From positions 1-15,898 of the forward strand of contig CAKKRO010000238.1 of the NCBI GenBank assembly GCA_919902625.1: a stretch of 15,898 nucleotides of DNA, given 5' to 3'. Positions 1 through 7,479 of the stretch are shown one piece after another. Both the position numbers and the translations under genes were made by a program. Under the pieces are notes generated by a model that ran no database searches, was not told the DNA's origin, and worked only from the letters and a program-made list of their open reading frames with translations. Position 1 is the stretch's first letter. Each line of letters begins with the position of its first letter. This stretch comes from Nitrosomonadaceae bacterium. GTDB taxonomy: Bacteria; Pseudomonadota; Gammaproteobacteria; Burkholderiales; Nitrosomonadaceae.

Positions 1-350
1 ATAACCCGGTAGCCCGTGCCTGGTTTGATGATTTAACCACTTTCCAGTCTTTTCATTGGCATGGGGAAGCATTCAGCCTGCCAGAAAGCGCCACCTGCAT
101 TCTTTCCAGTCCGTATTGCGAGAATCAGGCCTTTGCGCTCGGCATGCACTTGGGGATGCAATGTCACGTCGAAATGACCGAACGCTTGGTCATTGACTGG
201 TGCAGCGTGGGTGCGGAAGAACTCGCCAGCCTCAACGAGCCGTCGGTGCAATCCATCGCCGAGATTGAGAAGAATTTGCCGGAACGTGTGGCGGAACTCA
301 ATGCCGTGGCTGAACGGTTGTATATCAAGTGGATTGCCCATTTGAAATAA
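1..350 (+). CDS. Type 1 glutamine amidotransferase domain protein, 3' fragment
   Basis: The open frame runs in from the left edge (first full codon at base 3) and stops with TAA at 348-350, giving the last 115 residues. The stretch FHWHGEAFSLP followed by CENQAFALGMHLGMQCHVE is the typical C-terminal part of stand-alone class-I glutamine amidotransferases of the GMP-synthase-like group. These have a Cys-His-Glu triad; the His and Glu are visible in CHVE (His codon at 165-167), while the Cys nucleophile would lie upstream of the window. Such proteins release ammonia from glutamine or have lost that activity; the acceptor substrate cannot be told from this fragment. The end faces the leftward YdjM-like gene tail to tail across 18 bases. 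The family assignment is fairly sure, the physiological role unknown. Confidence 0.82.
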   Translation, partial: NPVARAWFDDLTTFQSFHWHGEAFSLPESATCILSSPYCENQAFALGMHLGMQCHVEMTERLVIDWCSVGAEELASLNEPSVQSIAEIEKNLPERVAELNAVAERLYIKWIAHLK

Positions 351-368
351 CCCGATTGGCTATTCCAG

Positions 369-1379
369 TCAATCCAGAATATGCTCGCCCAGCAATAGCT
401 TCAGGAATTTCTCGCGCGTTGTGCTGGATGAATCCCGGTAGAGCATATATTTTGCATGCTGATCGGGTTGCTCCGGGTTGATCTCAATGCCCCATAAAGG
501 GGCCAAAGTCATGGGCAAATTCGAATAACGCACATCGACGAGGACATTGGGTTGTTCCGGACGGATCGCGAGCAATCCTGCCGAGAAGTGGCTAAAGCGT
601 GCAATATCGGCAGCCAGCACCGATGAAGCCGGCAAGGTGCTCAAATCGCGTTCCAGCACGAATTTCTCGATGGACTCACCCGGATAGACGCGCGGCTCTG
701 AAAACAAGCCGACGCGAATGGCATCCACATAGAGTTTGCCATCAAATTCATAGATTGAGCGCCATAGCACCAGATTGGCAAGGGTCGGCTTTACCAGCAA
801 TGCTTCCGCGTGATGTCCTCTTCCGGCAATCAGTGTTTCAGCCAATGCTTCAGCGCGCTGCAATTGCATCCATCCAAACGACATATAAACCGCTGCCAGC
901 AACAAGCCAACACGCGCCGCAGTATACGCGTATTTCCTGAAAGCGATCACCACGGCCACCAGCAGAATCAGCGTGAAAACCGGATCGATCACCGAAATGG
1001 TATTCCATGCCACGCGCGCATCGCTCAATGGCCATAGCAAATGCGTACCATAGCTGGTAAAAGCATCCAGTACGCCGCTCAAACAATACCCCAGCAAGGC
1101 GAATAAATACAGACGGGGAAAAGGCAGGCGCTTGCGCAAAAACGGCCACAGCAGCAGCGCTGCAATCAAGGCGCCCAACGGCACAAAAAACAGGGAATGC
1201 GTGAAATGCCGATGAAACTCGATATTCAACAGCGGATCATTCGATGATTGAATCAGAATATCCGCATCCGCAACGATGCCCGCAAAAAAACCAATACCGG
1301 TCGCAAGGCGCGTCTCCTGCTGCCTGGCGCCCGACTGCGCCATCGTGGCGCCAAGTAATCCCTGGGTCAATAAATCCAT
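369..1379 (-). CDS. YdjM/DUF457-type inner-membrane metal-dependent hydrolase
   Basis: This 336-residue protein starts with MDLLTQGLLGA and carries the marks of the YdjM (LexA-regulated, membrane-bound hydrolase) family: Asp38 and Asp40 in VADADIL, then HRHFTHS at 56-62 supplying three histidines, then LDAFTSYGTH (Asp105, His113). These conserved Asp/His residues are thought to bind metal. Hydrophobic segments lie near residues 27-37, 63-80, 88-105, 130-147 and 153-167, so the first half is an integral membrane domain. The C-terminal half (about 170-336) is soluble and less conserved. The substrate of this family is not established; E. coli YdjM is known mainly as an SOS gene, but I see no clear LexA box upstream here. 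The start ATG has only a weak ribosome binding site. The gene diverges from the lipoprotein gene at 1680. Confidence 0.85.
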   Translation of the reverse strand: MDLLTQGLLGATMAQSGARQQETRLATGIGFFAGIVADADILIQSSNDPLLNIEFHRHFTHSLFFVPLGALIAALLLWPFLRKRLPFPRLYLFALLGYCLSGVLDAFTSYGTHLLWPLSDARVAWNTISVIDPVFTLILLVAVVIAFRKYAYTAARVGLLLAAVYMSFGWMQLQRAEALAETLIAGRGHHAEALLVKPTLANLVLWRSIYEFDGKLYVDAIRVGLFSEPRVYPGESIEKFVLERDLSTLPASSVLAADIARFSHFSAGLLAIRPEQPNVLVDVRYSNLPMTLAPLWGIEINPEQPDQHAKYMLYRDSSSTTREKFLKLLLGEHILD

Positions 1380-1679
1380 AGCTCTTAAAGGGGTAGTGAA
1401 TGAAAAAACATGATCCTGACTGGTTCATACGGCTGGCGTCCGCTTCCTGATCGCGGTTATTGCCGGTGCAAGTTCAATCAGAGAATCGCAGACAGTATGA
1501 ACAATACAGCAAGTAGGGGGCAACAAAATAAGTTTTAATTAAGAAATTAAGTGAGACATTTCAAACAGTATCAATTAGTATTTATTCATTTATTGGCTTT
1601 ACTTTAGGTAATGGGTATCCATTCCATTACCTGACATTGCACTCGTTGTATAGCTAATAAAACTTCACCGAGGAGGGGT
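1380..1679. other. Divergent intergenic region, 300 bases, no gene seen
   Basis: The stretch separates two divergent genes. Its left part is of ordinary composition; its right part (from about 1525) is A/T-rich and should hold the promoter of the lipoprotein-ydbH block, although no clean pair of -35 and -10 boxes stands out. The one clear structural element is a perfect 9-base inverted repeat at 1606-1632, listed separately. A strong purine-rich ribosome binding site (AGGAGGGG, 1671-1678) lies directly before the ATG at 1680. Short open frames here lack coding character. Confidence 0.6.
1604..1634. promoter_or_regulatory. Inverted repeat upstream of the lipoprotein-ydbH operon
   Basis: AGGTAATGG (1606-1614) is repeated in inverse orientation as CCATTACCT (1624-1632), a perfect 9-base pair with 9 bases between the arms. 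In RNA the stem could grow to 1604-1634 through a U-G and a U-A pair. The element ends 45 bases before the start codon, so it may be a dimeric repressor operator in the DNA or a hairpin in the leader RNA. It is not an intrinsic terminator, because no T-run follows. Its role is inference; the symmetry is directly visible. Confidence 0.5.
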
Positions 1680-2789
1680 ATGGTTCTAATAAAGAGGATC
1701 AGCACAAGTATTATTGCATTCGCTGTCCTGCTTACTCTGGCCGGTTGCACGTCATTCGGATCATCAATCCTAGCCGAGGAGCGCGTCAATTACAATACCG
1801 CGCTTCAAATCACCAATGATGAGCAACTACTGTTGAATCTGGTTCGGCTCCGTTACTTGGACTCTACGGCGTTTATCGAGGTTAGCAGTATCACGGCGCA
1901 ATCTTCATTTCAATCGGGCATCCAAGGTGGAAGAGTGCCTTTGCCAAGTATCTCACCGATGTTTGGCATCACCGGCAGTCTGGGCTATTCCACGCAACCC
2001 ACGCTGGTTTATACACCCCTGCAGGGCGAGGACTTCATTCGCCGGCTGATGTCTCCACTTACTTTGGAAAGATTAGTTTTACTCTATCACTCAGGTTGGG
2101 ACATTAAACGTTTATTTTCCCTATGCTTAAATGAAATTAACGAGATCCACAATATCAGAGGAGTTCCGCACCCAGATTCTGTTCCGAGCCGCGAGATTCA
2201 CAAATTTGCGCGCATAGTGGAACTACTGGGTGATCTGGATGCCCGCAACGGGCTTGATCTCTTAATGGAGACTCAGCCAGAAAGTGCGGCACCGCAGTAT
2301 TTTTTGCGTATCTTACTGAACGTTTTGGAAACTTCAGAGGCACAGAGCCTTACTCAACTGCTTGATCTGCAACCGGACCAGACTTATTACCGATTAGCAT
2401 ATCCGTCCATTCAAACCGAAAAAGCACCCAACCGGGATACCATATCCGTACAGCCTCGTTCATTGCTGGGTATTATGTCCTTTCTCTCGCAATGGGTTGA
2501 CAGGCCGGCACATGACCATGAAAGCGACAGGATAAATGACGGGTTCTATGAGACGCCGCAATCCTCCAATGGCGGAAAACCTCCCGGTTTTCCATTCAGC
2601 ATCAAATCACAATCAGAACGGCCGGACCAGGCTGCTGTTGCGGTCCGCTACCGTAATCACTGGTTTTTCATTGATGATGCTGATTTAGGGTCAAAGGGCA
2701 CATTTTCACTTTTGACCCAGATCTTTGCCTTGCAGGCGAGTGCCATCCCCGTGACACCTCCGGTACTGACGTTACCGTTAGGCCGGTAA
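1680..2789 (+). CDS. Conserved lipoprotein of unknown function at head of ydbH operon
   Basis: The 369-residue product opens with a type II signal peptide: basic residues K5 R6, a hydrophobic core, then lipobox LAGC with Cys23 as lipidation site. Threonine rather than aspartate follows the Cys, so the mature protein should be sorted to the outer membrane. Residues 36-140 contain a striking conserved-looking block (NYNTALQITNDEQLLLNLVR, then YTPLQGEDFIRRL). The C-terminal part contains YRNHWFFIDDADLGSKGTFS and ends in a proline-rich tail. I recall similar proteins only as uncharacterised proteobacterial lipoproteins and know no function. The start is backed by AGGAGGGG immediately upstream. 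The ydbH homologue begins 31 bases after the stop and lacks its own clear ribosome site, so the two are probably co-transcribed and perhaps translationally linked. A part in the YdbH/YnbE envelope bridge is inference from position only. Confidence 0.85.
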   Translation: MVLIKRISTSIIAFAVLLTLAGCTSFGSSILAEERVNYNTALQITNDEQLLLNLVRLRYLDSTAFIEVSSITAQSSFQSGIQGGRVPLPSISPMFGITGSLGYSTQPTLVYTPLQGEDFIRRLMSPLTLERLVLLYHSGWDIKRLFSLCLNEINEIHNIRGVPHPDSVPSREIHKFARIVELLGDLDARNGLDLLMETQPESAAPQYFLRILLNVLETSEAQSLTQLLDLQPDQTYYRLAYPSIQTEKAPNRDTISVQPRSLLGIMSFLSQWVDRPAHDHESDRINDGFYETPQSSNGGKPPGFPFSIKSQSERPDQAAVAVRYRNHWFFIDDADLGSKGTFSLLTQIFALQASAIPVTPPVLTLPLGR

Positions 2790-2820
2790 GAGCTCTTGGA
2801 AACTTATACCAATCAGCCAC

Positions 2821-5142
2821 ATGGATAAACGTTTAAACACCTGTCTGCTGGTGCTGGCCGGCCTCGTCATCATTGCCGGGGCGGGTCTTTATGTATTGCG
2901 CCACTCCCTGTTAGAGGCATTCATCAATATTCATCTGCACAAACAAGGTATCCCGGTGCAATCCATTTCGGCCCGGGATGTTTCATTCAAGGCTTTTTTA
3001 TTGCAAGACCTGGTGGCGGGTACTGACAAGGAGTTGCGCGTTGACAAAATTCTGGTTAGCTGGAATCTGACGGATCTACTCGCTGGAAAGCCTGTTTCTA
3101 TTGAAATCAGCGGCTTGCAACTTGCGCTCGATCTCAGTGGAGAACGTCCTCTTTTGGGTTCCCTGCCCCCTGTCATTTCATCGGCCGGAGAAGGCGCAGG
3201 TACGCTGTCCTGGCTTTCCGCCCTCGCACTACGGGATTCAACGATTCATCTTCATTCAGCGGCAGGTGATTTTACGATGACCTTGTCCGGCGGCATCGAT
3301 CAAGATCAGCGAGGTGCTCAGAAGATTCATTTTAGTACCATAATTTCCGGCCCATCCGGTCAAACCCGAGGCATGTTGGCTGCAACCCTGGATACCCAGG
3401 GAAATATGCAAGGCAAGATCACTGTTTCAGAGGGTATGTTGAACTTACCCGAAGCGAAAATTTCCAGCTTCTCAGGTGAGGCAATATTTGTATTCGCCGC
3501 AATGCGACCTATTGACGGATCGTCCGATGCCGGGACTGGAAAACTCGATCTACAGGTTGATGGAGGTCAATTGACGACCGGGCCGCTGAATATCCAACGG
3601 GTTTTTGTTTCCTTGCCGATGCAAATTAACCTGGATCAGGATACCTGGCGTATCGCTTTGCGCAGTCCGGGACAGATTAAATTGGGCAAGATTGATCCCA
3701 TGGATACTTTGAGTTTTCCAGATTCGCCGGGCTTCTCAATTTCCCAGGCGGACTTTGAATGGGTAAAACATCCGCAAGGACAGGCACTCAAACATCGCAT
3801 TGTAGCCGTCCCCGAAAATTTTACCGTGCTGGCCGAACAAGAAAAATCTGCGGTGGCTGAGGCACAGATTCACCCCGGGAAAATAACTCTGAGTGGAGGG
3901 CTCGATGCCAATGAAAAATACCAGGGTCAATTTGCCATCAGTGATGTGGTACTGACTCTGCCGCAATCACACATTCAATTGAAAAATATTTCAGCCAACC
4001 TGTATCTTGGCGCTGCCAAAACGGATAAAGTTGCTGACTTTGCGATCGGTCAATTGCAGCATCTGGCGCCCGCGCCGTTCTTTAAGGCGCTATCTTTTGC
4101 CGGTAGCATCAAGAAGAAATCCGTTGATGGAAAACCGGTGGTGTATTCATTGAACGCTACGGGTGGCGTTCCGGGTTCGCGATATTTAAAATTTTCTGGT
4201 AAGCATACGTTCGATAGCGGTAACGGTATGCTCAAGGTAGAGATTGCTCCGCTAAGCTTTTCACCGGATAGTTTGCAACCGGCCGCACTTTCCCCCGTTC
4301 TTGCTCCGCTGGAGGATGTGAATGGCCTGGTCAGCGCGAGTGCTCAAATCCAGTGGTGCAAGCAAGGCATCAGCGGCGGCCGTGGTGTGGTTGATCTGCA
4401 AAATGTATCGTTTACCCATGAAGCCGCCAAAGTAAACGGCCTGAATGCAACGCTCAATTTAAGCAATCTATTACCCCTGAACAGCCGGCCGCAGCAGATC
4501 GTCACTATACGAAATATCGATCCTGGTATTCCACTGGAAAATCTGCTGGTTTCCTACCAAATAGAGGGCACTGATCCGCCTCGCATTGCGCTGGAAAAAG
4601 CACATTTTTCCATGATGGATGGATTATTGTCGTTGGAGCCCACTGTCATTGATCCGGCTTCAGTGCGTTCCAATCTCATGATACGCGTGGACGGTATTGA
4701 TCTTGCGGATTTTTTTGAGTTGATTCAGATCGAAGGACTCACTGGAAGCGGGCATCTCAATGGACATATTCCGATCACTGTGGAGGATAATCAGATCACA
4801 ATCAAAAACAGCCATCTTGCTGCTAAGGCGCCGGGCATTTTGCGCTTCAAATCCGAAAAAGCCGCACAACTGTTAGCCGATGCGGGTGAAGAGATGAACT
4901 TGTTACTTCAAGCCGTGCAGGATTTTCACTACACCGAGCTGTCACTGAATCTGGACAAATCCGCGACGCATGATTTGATAGCCAAGCTCTCTCTGCTGGG
5001 GAATAATCCTAATGTTAAAGATGGACAGATTTTTCGCTTGAACATCAAGCTTGAGAGTAATATTGACAAAATTCTGCAACCCATTCATCAGGGCTACAGC
5101 TTATCCAACGAAATTCTGCGCGGCTCATTCAGGTTACGTTAA
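2821..5142 (+). CDS. ydbH: YdbH-like AsmA-family intermembrane bridge protein
   Basis: The product has 773 residues: an N-terminal membrane anchor (about 7-27) followed by a very long periplasmic part with repeating beta-strand character. This fits the AsmA-like family, to which E. coli YdbH (about 880 residues), TamB and YhdP belong. In E. coli these three redundantly support phospholipid transport from inner to outer membrane, and YdbH contacts the outer-membrane lipoprotein YnbE through its C-terminal end. The identification rests on architecture, on the C-terminal part (NIKLESNIDKILQP then LRGSFRLR), and above all on the ynbE and ydbL homologues directly downstream. It is somewhat shorter than the E. 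coli protein. No good ribosome site precedes the ATG, which sits 31 bases behind the lipoprotein stop; translational coupling is likely. Pfam calls this family 'dicarboxylate transport', a label that should not be taken as function. Confidence 0.85.
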   Translation: MDKRLNTCLLVLAGLVIIAGAGLYVLRHSLLEAFINIHLHKQGIPVQSISARDVSFKAFLLQDLVAGTDKELRVDKILVSWNLTDLLAGKPVSIEISGLQLALDLSGERPLLGSLPPVISSAGEGAGTLSWLSALALRDSTIHLHSAAGDFTMTLSGGIDQDQRGAQKIHFSTIISGPSGQTRGMLAATLDTQGNMQGKITVSEGMLNLPEAKISSFSGEAIFVFAAMRPIDGSSDAGTGKLDLQVDGGQLTTGPLNIQRVFVSLPMQINLDQDTWRIALRSPGQIKLGKIDPMDTLSFPDSPGFSISQADFEWVKHPQGQALKHRIVAVPENFTVLAEQEKSAVAEAQIHPGKITLSGGLDANEKYQGQFAISDVVLTLPQSHIQLKNISANLYLGAAKTDKVADFAIGQLQHLAPAPFFKALSFAGSIKKKSVDGKPVVYSLNATGGVPGSRYLKFSGKHTFDSGNGMLKVEIAPLSFSPDSLQPAALSPVLAPLEDVNGLVSASAQIQWCKQGISGGRGVVDLQNVSFTHEAAKVNGLNATLNLSNLLPLNSRPQQIVTIRNIDPGIPLENLLVSYQIEGTDPPRIALEKAHFSMMDGLLSLEPTVIDPASVRSNLMIRVDGIDLADFFELIQIEGLTGSGHLNGHIPITVEDNQITIKNSHLAAKAPGILRFKSEKAAQLLADAGEEMNLLLQAVQDFHYTELSLNLDKSATHDLIAKLSLLGNNPNVKDGQIFRLNIKLESNIDKILQPIHQGYSLSNEILRGSFRLR

Positions 5143-5243
5143 GCTTACCGGAGCTAAATTACACACATAGAGCCTTGTCAGGCTCATTAACGGATTCCAG
5201 CTAAAACACGGCTCTGGAAATCAATCAGAAAAGGAGTGCAATC
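5143..5243 (+). promoter_or_regulatory. ydbH-ynbE intercistronic region with two hairpins
   Basis: The 101-base gap is larger than the other gaps in this operon. It holds GAGCC (5170-5174) pairing with GGCTC (5181-5185) over a 6-base loop, and TTCCAG (5195-5200) pairing with CTGGAA (5214-5219) over a 13-base loop, extendable on the outside with one bulge. Neither is followed by a T-run, so they are not obvious terminators. They could act as RNA processing or stability elements that set a different amount of YnbE/YdbL relative to YdbH, or the second could expose or hide the AAGGAG site at 5231-5236. Function is inference. Confidence 0.4.
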
Positions 5244-5459
5244 ATGCGCAACATGGATCGAATGACAAATAAAAAGACCGTCATGGCAATACTGATTCTT
5301 TGCGGCTGGGCGATGACTGCATGCGCACCCACAGTCAAAGTGGAAACACCTCAAGAACCCATCACGATTAACCTCAATATCAGGCTGGATGCGGATATTC
5401 GAGTCAAACTGGAAGAAGAGGCCAAGAAAGATATTGCAGCCAATCCTGGCATTTTCTAA
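5244..5459 (+). CDS. ynbE: YnbE-like outer-membrane lipoprotein
   Basis: This 71-residue lipoprotein has a signal peptide with lipobox MTAC (Cys27) and a short mature part whose core EPITINLNIRLDADIRVKLE closely matches what I remember of E. coli YnbE (EPITINMNVKIEHEI). The tail ends in Phe, as in YnbE. In E. coli YnbE is an outer-membrane lipoprotein that pairs with the C-terminal end of YdbH by strand addition, so that the two span the periplasm; YdbL prevents improper YnbE assemblies. The ATG at 5244 has AAGGAG seven bases upstream; two further in-frame ATGs (5253, 5262) are less well placed. The N-terminal region before the hydrophobic core is longer than usual, so the real start may be one of these. 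Position between ydbH and ydbL homologues makes the call firm. Confidence 0.9.
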   Translation: MRNMDRMTNKKTVMAILILCGWAMTACAPTVKVETPQEPITINLNIRLDADIRVKLEEEAKKDIAANPGIF

Positions 5460-5489
5460 TACCTAATTCGTTCGATAAGGAGAAACCCT

Positions 5490-5843
5490 ATGCAGTGTAT
5501 TCCAAAGCTGATCATTACAAAGCCCTTATTGGGAATCATGAATGCCATTCTGCTGGCACTGTTACTCTGCACGGCACCATCATGGGCCGGTGCCTTGGAA
5601 GATTTGCGTGCTTCGGGAGCAATTGGTGAAAGTTACACTGGCTATGTCGTGGCAAGAGATTCGAACGCACAGGCAGAAGCGGATGCCATTAACGCCAGAC
5701 GCAAAGCAATTTACCAGGAAAAAGCGGCTGCGCAAGGTGTGAGTATTGACCAGGTTGGAAAAGTGTACGCGGAAGAAATCATCAGAAAAGTTCCGGCAGG
5801 AACCTGGGTTCAAATTAATGAGCAATGGGAAAAGAAACAGTAA
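5490..5843 (+). CDS. ydbL: YdbL-like periplasmic accessory protein (DUF1318)
   Basis: The 117-residue product has a cleavable signal peptide ending in APSWA (cut likely after Ala33) and a mature part with the DUF1318 pattern: ALEDLRASGAIGESYTGYVV, then INARRKAIYQEKAAAQGVS, then AGTWVQINEQW at the end. E. coli YdbL shows the same order (DEARTQGRVGETFYGYL, INAERKASYQ, GEYVQ). YdbL is thought to be a periplasmic chaperone-like factor for the YdbH-YnbE bridge. The start has AAGGAG at 5477-5482 with the same 7-base spacing as ynbE, 30 bases behind the ynbE stop, so the two small genes are surely one transcription unit. The n-region before the hydrophobic core is long; an internal ATG at Met17 would give a more ordinary signal peptide but has no comparable ribosome site. 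Confidence 0.92.
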   Translation: MQCIPKLIITKPLLGIMNAILLALLLCTAPSWAGALEDLRASGAIGESYTGYVVARDSNAQAEADAINARRKAIYQEKAAAQGVSIDQVGKVYAEEIIRKVPAGTWVQINEQWEKKQ

Positions 5844-6181
5844 GCAACTATGTCTGATGTACTAGCTCAGATCAACCCGATCATCAATTACCGTGCAATA
5901 CGCGCACTTCTGCTCGCCATATCCTCTCCTGTGTTAGCAAGAAATGATAAGCTGGTTTCATGGCCTTAAAACTGAATTTTCTTCAAATGGGCTTGATGAA
6001 AATATTCCCATTACAAGTTCCTTCATAACTGGGATTGGCGAGTTCAGAATAAACCCGTAACGAGTTTGACTGAATATCCGGCTTTACATATATTTTACTT
6101 TAGAAAAAAGAACGTTTTACCTATACACCGTCACGATCTTATTTTCCAGTCGTTCCCTAATGCGCAATGGAGCCTTAGCCC
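5844..6181 (+). other. Intergenic region of 338 bases, no convincing gene
   Basis: Between ydbL and the beta-barrel gene I find no gene I would defend. A 39-codon frame starting with ATG at 5850 follows ydbL closely but has no ribosome site and resembles nothing I know. No clear intrinsic terminator for the ydb operon is visible. The right third is A/T-rich and contains a good sigma-70 promoter (listed separately) reading into the next gene. Confidence 0.6.
6066..6094 (+). promoter_or_regulatory. Sigma-70 type promoter for the beta-barrel gene
   Basis: TTGACT (6066-6071) and TATATT (6089-6094) each match the consensus boxes at five of six positions and stand exactly 17 bases apart. Transcription would start near 6101 and leave a leader of about 80 bases before the ATG at 6182. 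This is the best-formed promoter I can see in the window, and it implies that the gene is transcribed independently of the ydb operon. Confidence 0.6.
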
Positions 6182-7129
6182 ATGAAGTCCCGACTAATAA
6201 ACTTCTATCTGCGGCTAAGTCATTATCGTTGTCTGATTTGTCTCGTCTATCTCCTGGTCACGTTGTCGAGCGGTCAAGCGCTGGCACAGGTTGTCATAAA
6301 CGAGACCGAGTTTCTTCATTCCGATCGTCCCGAAGCATGGGCGATGAATTATTTCACATCCGCCACACTCCTTTCCGGACTCAGCGTGCCACGCAGCAGA
6401 GCGTTGGGTTCGATCGAGGTTGGAGCCGAATTGGACTGGGTTCCCCAGCTCAGCTCCGCGCAACGACAGGTTGGTTTCAATGGTACGAAGGAAGAAGATC
6501 TGAACAAAGCACCTGTTTTTGGCCGGCCGCGCATCACCTTCGGACTTCCGGGGCGATTTGCCCTGACCTTGTCCTACGTGCCGCCCATCAGAATTTTCGG
6601 AATCAAACCAAACCTCTTCGCATTCGCACTGGAACGACCCTTATATGAGCGTGATGCCTGGACTATCGGCATGCGGTTGTACGGACAGATTGGTAACGTA
6701 GAAGGCGCATTTACCTGCCCCGGCGAGGTTGCCAGATTCCCGCCGGGTTCCTCAGAGAACTTCTACGGCTGTGAGAAGAAATCGGCGGATAAGTCGATCC
6801 AACGCTATGCAGGACTCGAACTCAGCGGCGCATACCGCATCGAACAATTAGGAGGATTAACTCCTTATATTGCCGTAGCGGGAAACTTCCTTGACGCACA
6901 AGTCCATGTCAACGCCCAGACGTTCGGCATTCTCGACCGTACTCACCTAGAGGCCAAAACCTGGACGTTTTCAGCCAGCGCCGGCGTTGCTTATCCCTTA
7001 GCTGACAAACTTATGTTGAGCGTGGGGATGTTCTATAGTCCGCTCTGGGTAACACGTCCTCCAGCAACTTCTAGCCAGAACGATGCCTTTATCAATGTCC
7101 GTGCGCTACTCACGTATCAATTGAACTAG
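6182..7129 (+). CDS. Predicted outer-membrane beta-barrel protein, unknown family
   Basis: The product has 315 residues with a signal peptide (hydrophobic core about 17-30, cleavage after ALA, Ala35). The mature part is rich in alternating polar/hydrophobic stretches with aromatic residues at likely strand ends: GSIEVGAELDWVP, PRITFGLPGRFALTLSYVPP, WTIGMRLYGQIG, RYAGLELSGAYRIE, LTPYIAVAGNF, WTFSASAGVAYPL, LMLSVGMFYSPLW and INVRALLTYQLN. That pattern suggests about 10 to 14 beta strands forming an outer-membrane barrel. A loop contains two cysteines (in FTCPGE and FYGCEK) that could form a surface disulfide. The last residue is Asn rather than the usual Phe. I do not recognise a named family. 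The start is supported by GGAG about ten bases upstream and by the signal peptide. It has its own promoter; a role with the adjoining ydb genes is not shown. Confidence 0.68.
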   Translation: MKSRLINFYLRLSHYRCLICLVYLLVTLSSGQALAQVVINETEFLHSDRPEAWAMNYFTSATLLSGLSVPRSRALGSIEVGAELDWVPQLSSAQRQVGFNGTKEEDLNKAPVFGRPRITFGLPGRFALTLSYVPPIRIFGIKPNLFAFALERPLYERDAWTIGMRLYGQIGNVEGAFTCPGEVARFPPGSSENFYGCEKKSADKSIQRYAGLELSGAYRIEQLGGLTPYIAVAGNFLDAQVHVNAQTFGILDRTHLEAKTWTFSASAGVAYPLADKLMLSVGMFYSPLWVTRPPATSSQNDAFINVRALLTYQLN

Positions 7130-7131
7130 GC

Positions 7132-7332
7132 GTGAGCCAAAAGAAACTACGGACAGTTTACAAGCTGATTTCCAATGCCAGTTTCGATTCCGTCATTCCT
7201 GAGATACCAGCAGTGGATGTCATGTTCGAAGATGAAGTCGATCCGGCCTGGCTCTTCACCGAATGCACGCCGGTAATTGGCACGTATGTCTCGACGTTCG
7301 CTGATCCATTGGCCGATCCGATCAGAACCTGA
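7132..7332 (+). CDS. Small hypothetical ORF behind the beta-barrel gene
   Basis: A GTG at 7132 stands two bases after the stop of the barrel gene and opens a 66-codon frame. It ends with TGA at 7330-7332. The composition is protein-like and acidic (EIPAVDVMFEDEVDPAWLF, then GTYVSTFADPLADP), with no signal peptide or membrane helix. No separate ribosome site is visible; translation would depend on coupling with the gene before. A frame on the opposite strand overlaps it. I know no homologue. It may be a genuine small gene, a leftover of a longer one, or chance. Confidence 0.28.
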   Translation: MSQKKLRTVYKLISNASFDSVIPEIPAVDVMFEDEVDPAWLFTECTPVIGTYVSTFADPLADPIRT

Positions 7333-7413
7333 TTCTATCGCGATCATGTGCGCGATCGGTAAAAGCATTGAGCCAACTACCGCCGCTCGGTTGTTTATTT
7401 GACCATACGTAAT

Positions 7414-7436
7414 TGATGGCGCGGGTGCGCTCATCA
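7414..7436. terminator. Hairpin between convergent genes, possible terminator
   Basis: TGATG plus GCGC (7414-7422) pairs with GCGC plus CATCA (7427-7436) around the loop GGGT, with one bulged T at 7431. It lies between the rightward barrel gene and the leftward lipoprotein gene, where a two-way terminator is expected. No T-run follows on either strand, so classical intrinsic termination is doubtful. Confidence 0.35.
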
Positions 7437-7479
7437 TTACCGGTCAATATGCTATCCAAAATAACAATTTTCTCATACT

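Noticed and set aside
33..341. 102-codon minus-strand frame at the left edge
   Set aside because: It lies entirely opposite the amidotransferase frame, which has recognisable motifs; the minus frame has none.
5850..5969. 39-codon frame directly after ydbL
   Set aside because: No ribosome site, no recognisable features, and its second half is not convincingly coding.
7147..7437. 96-codon minus-strand frame upstream of the lipoprotein stop region
   Set aside because: No family recognised and no ribosome site; it overlaps the small plus-strand frame and a hairpin.
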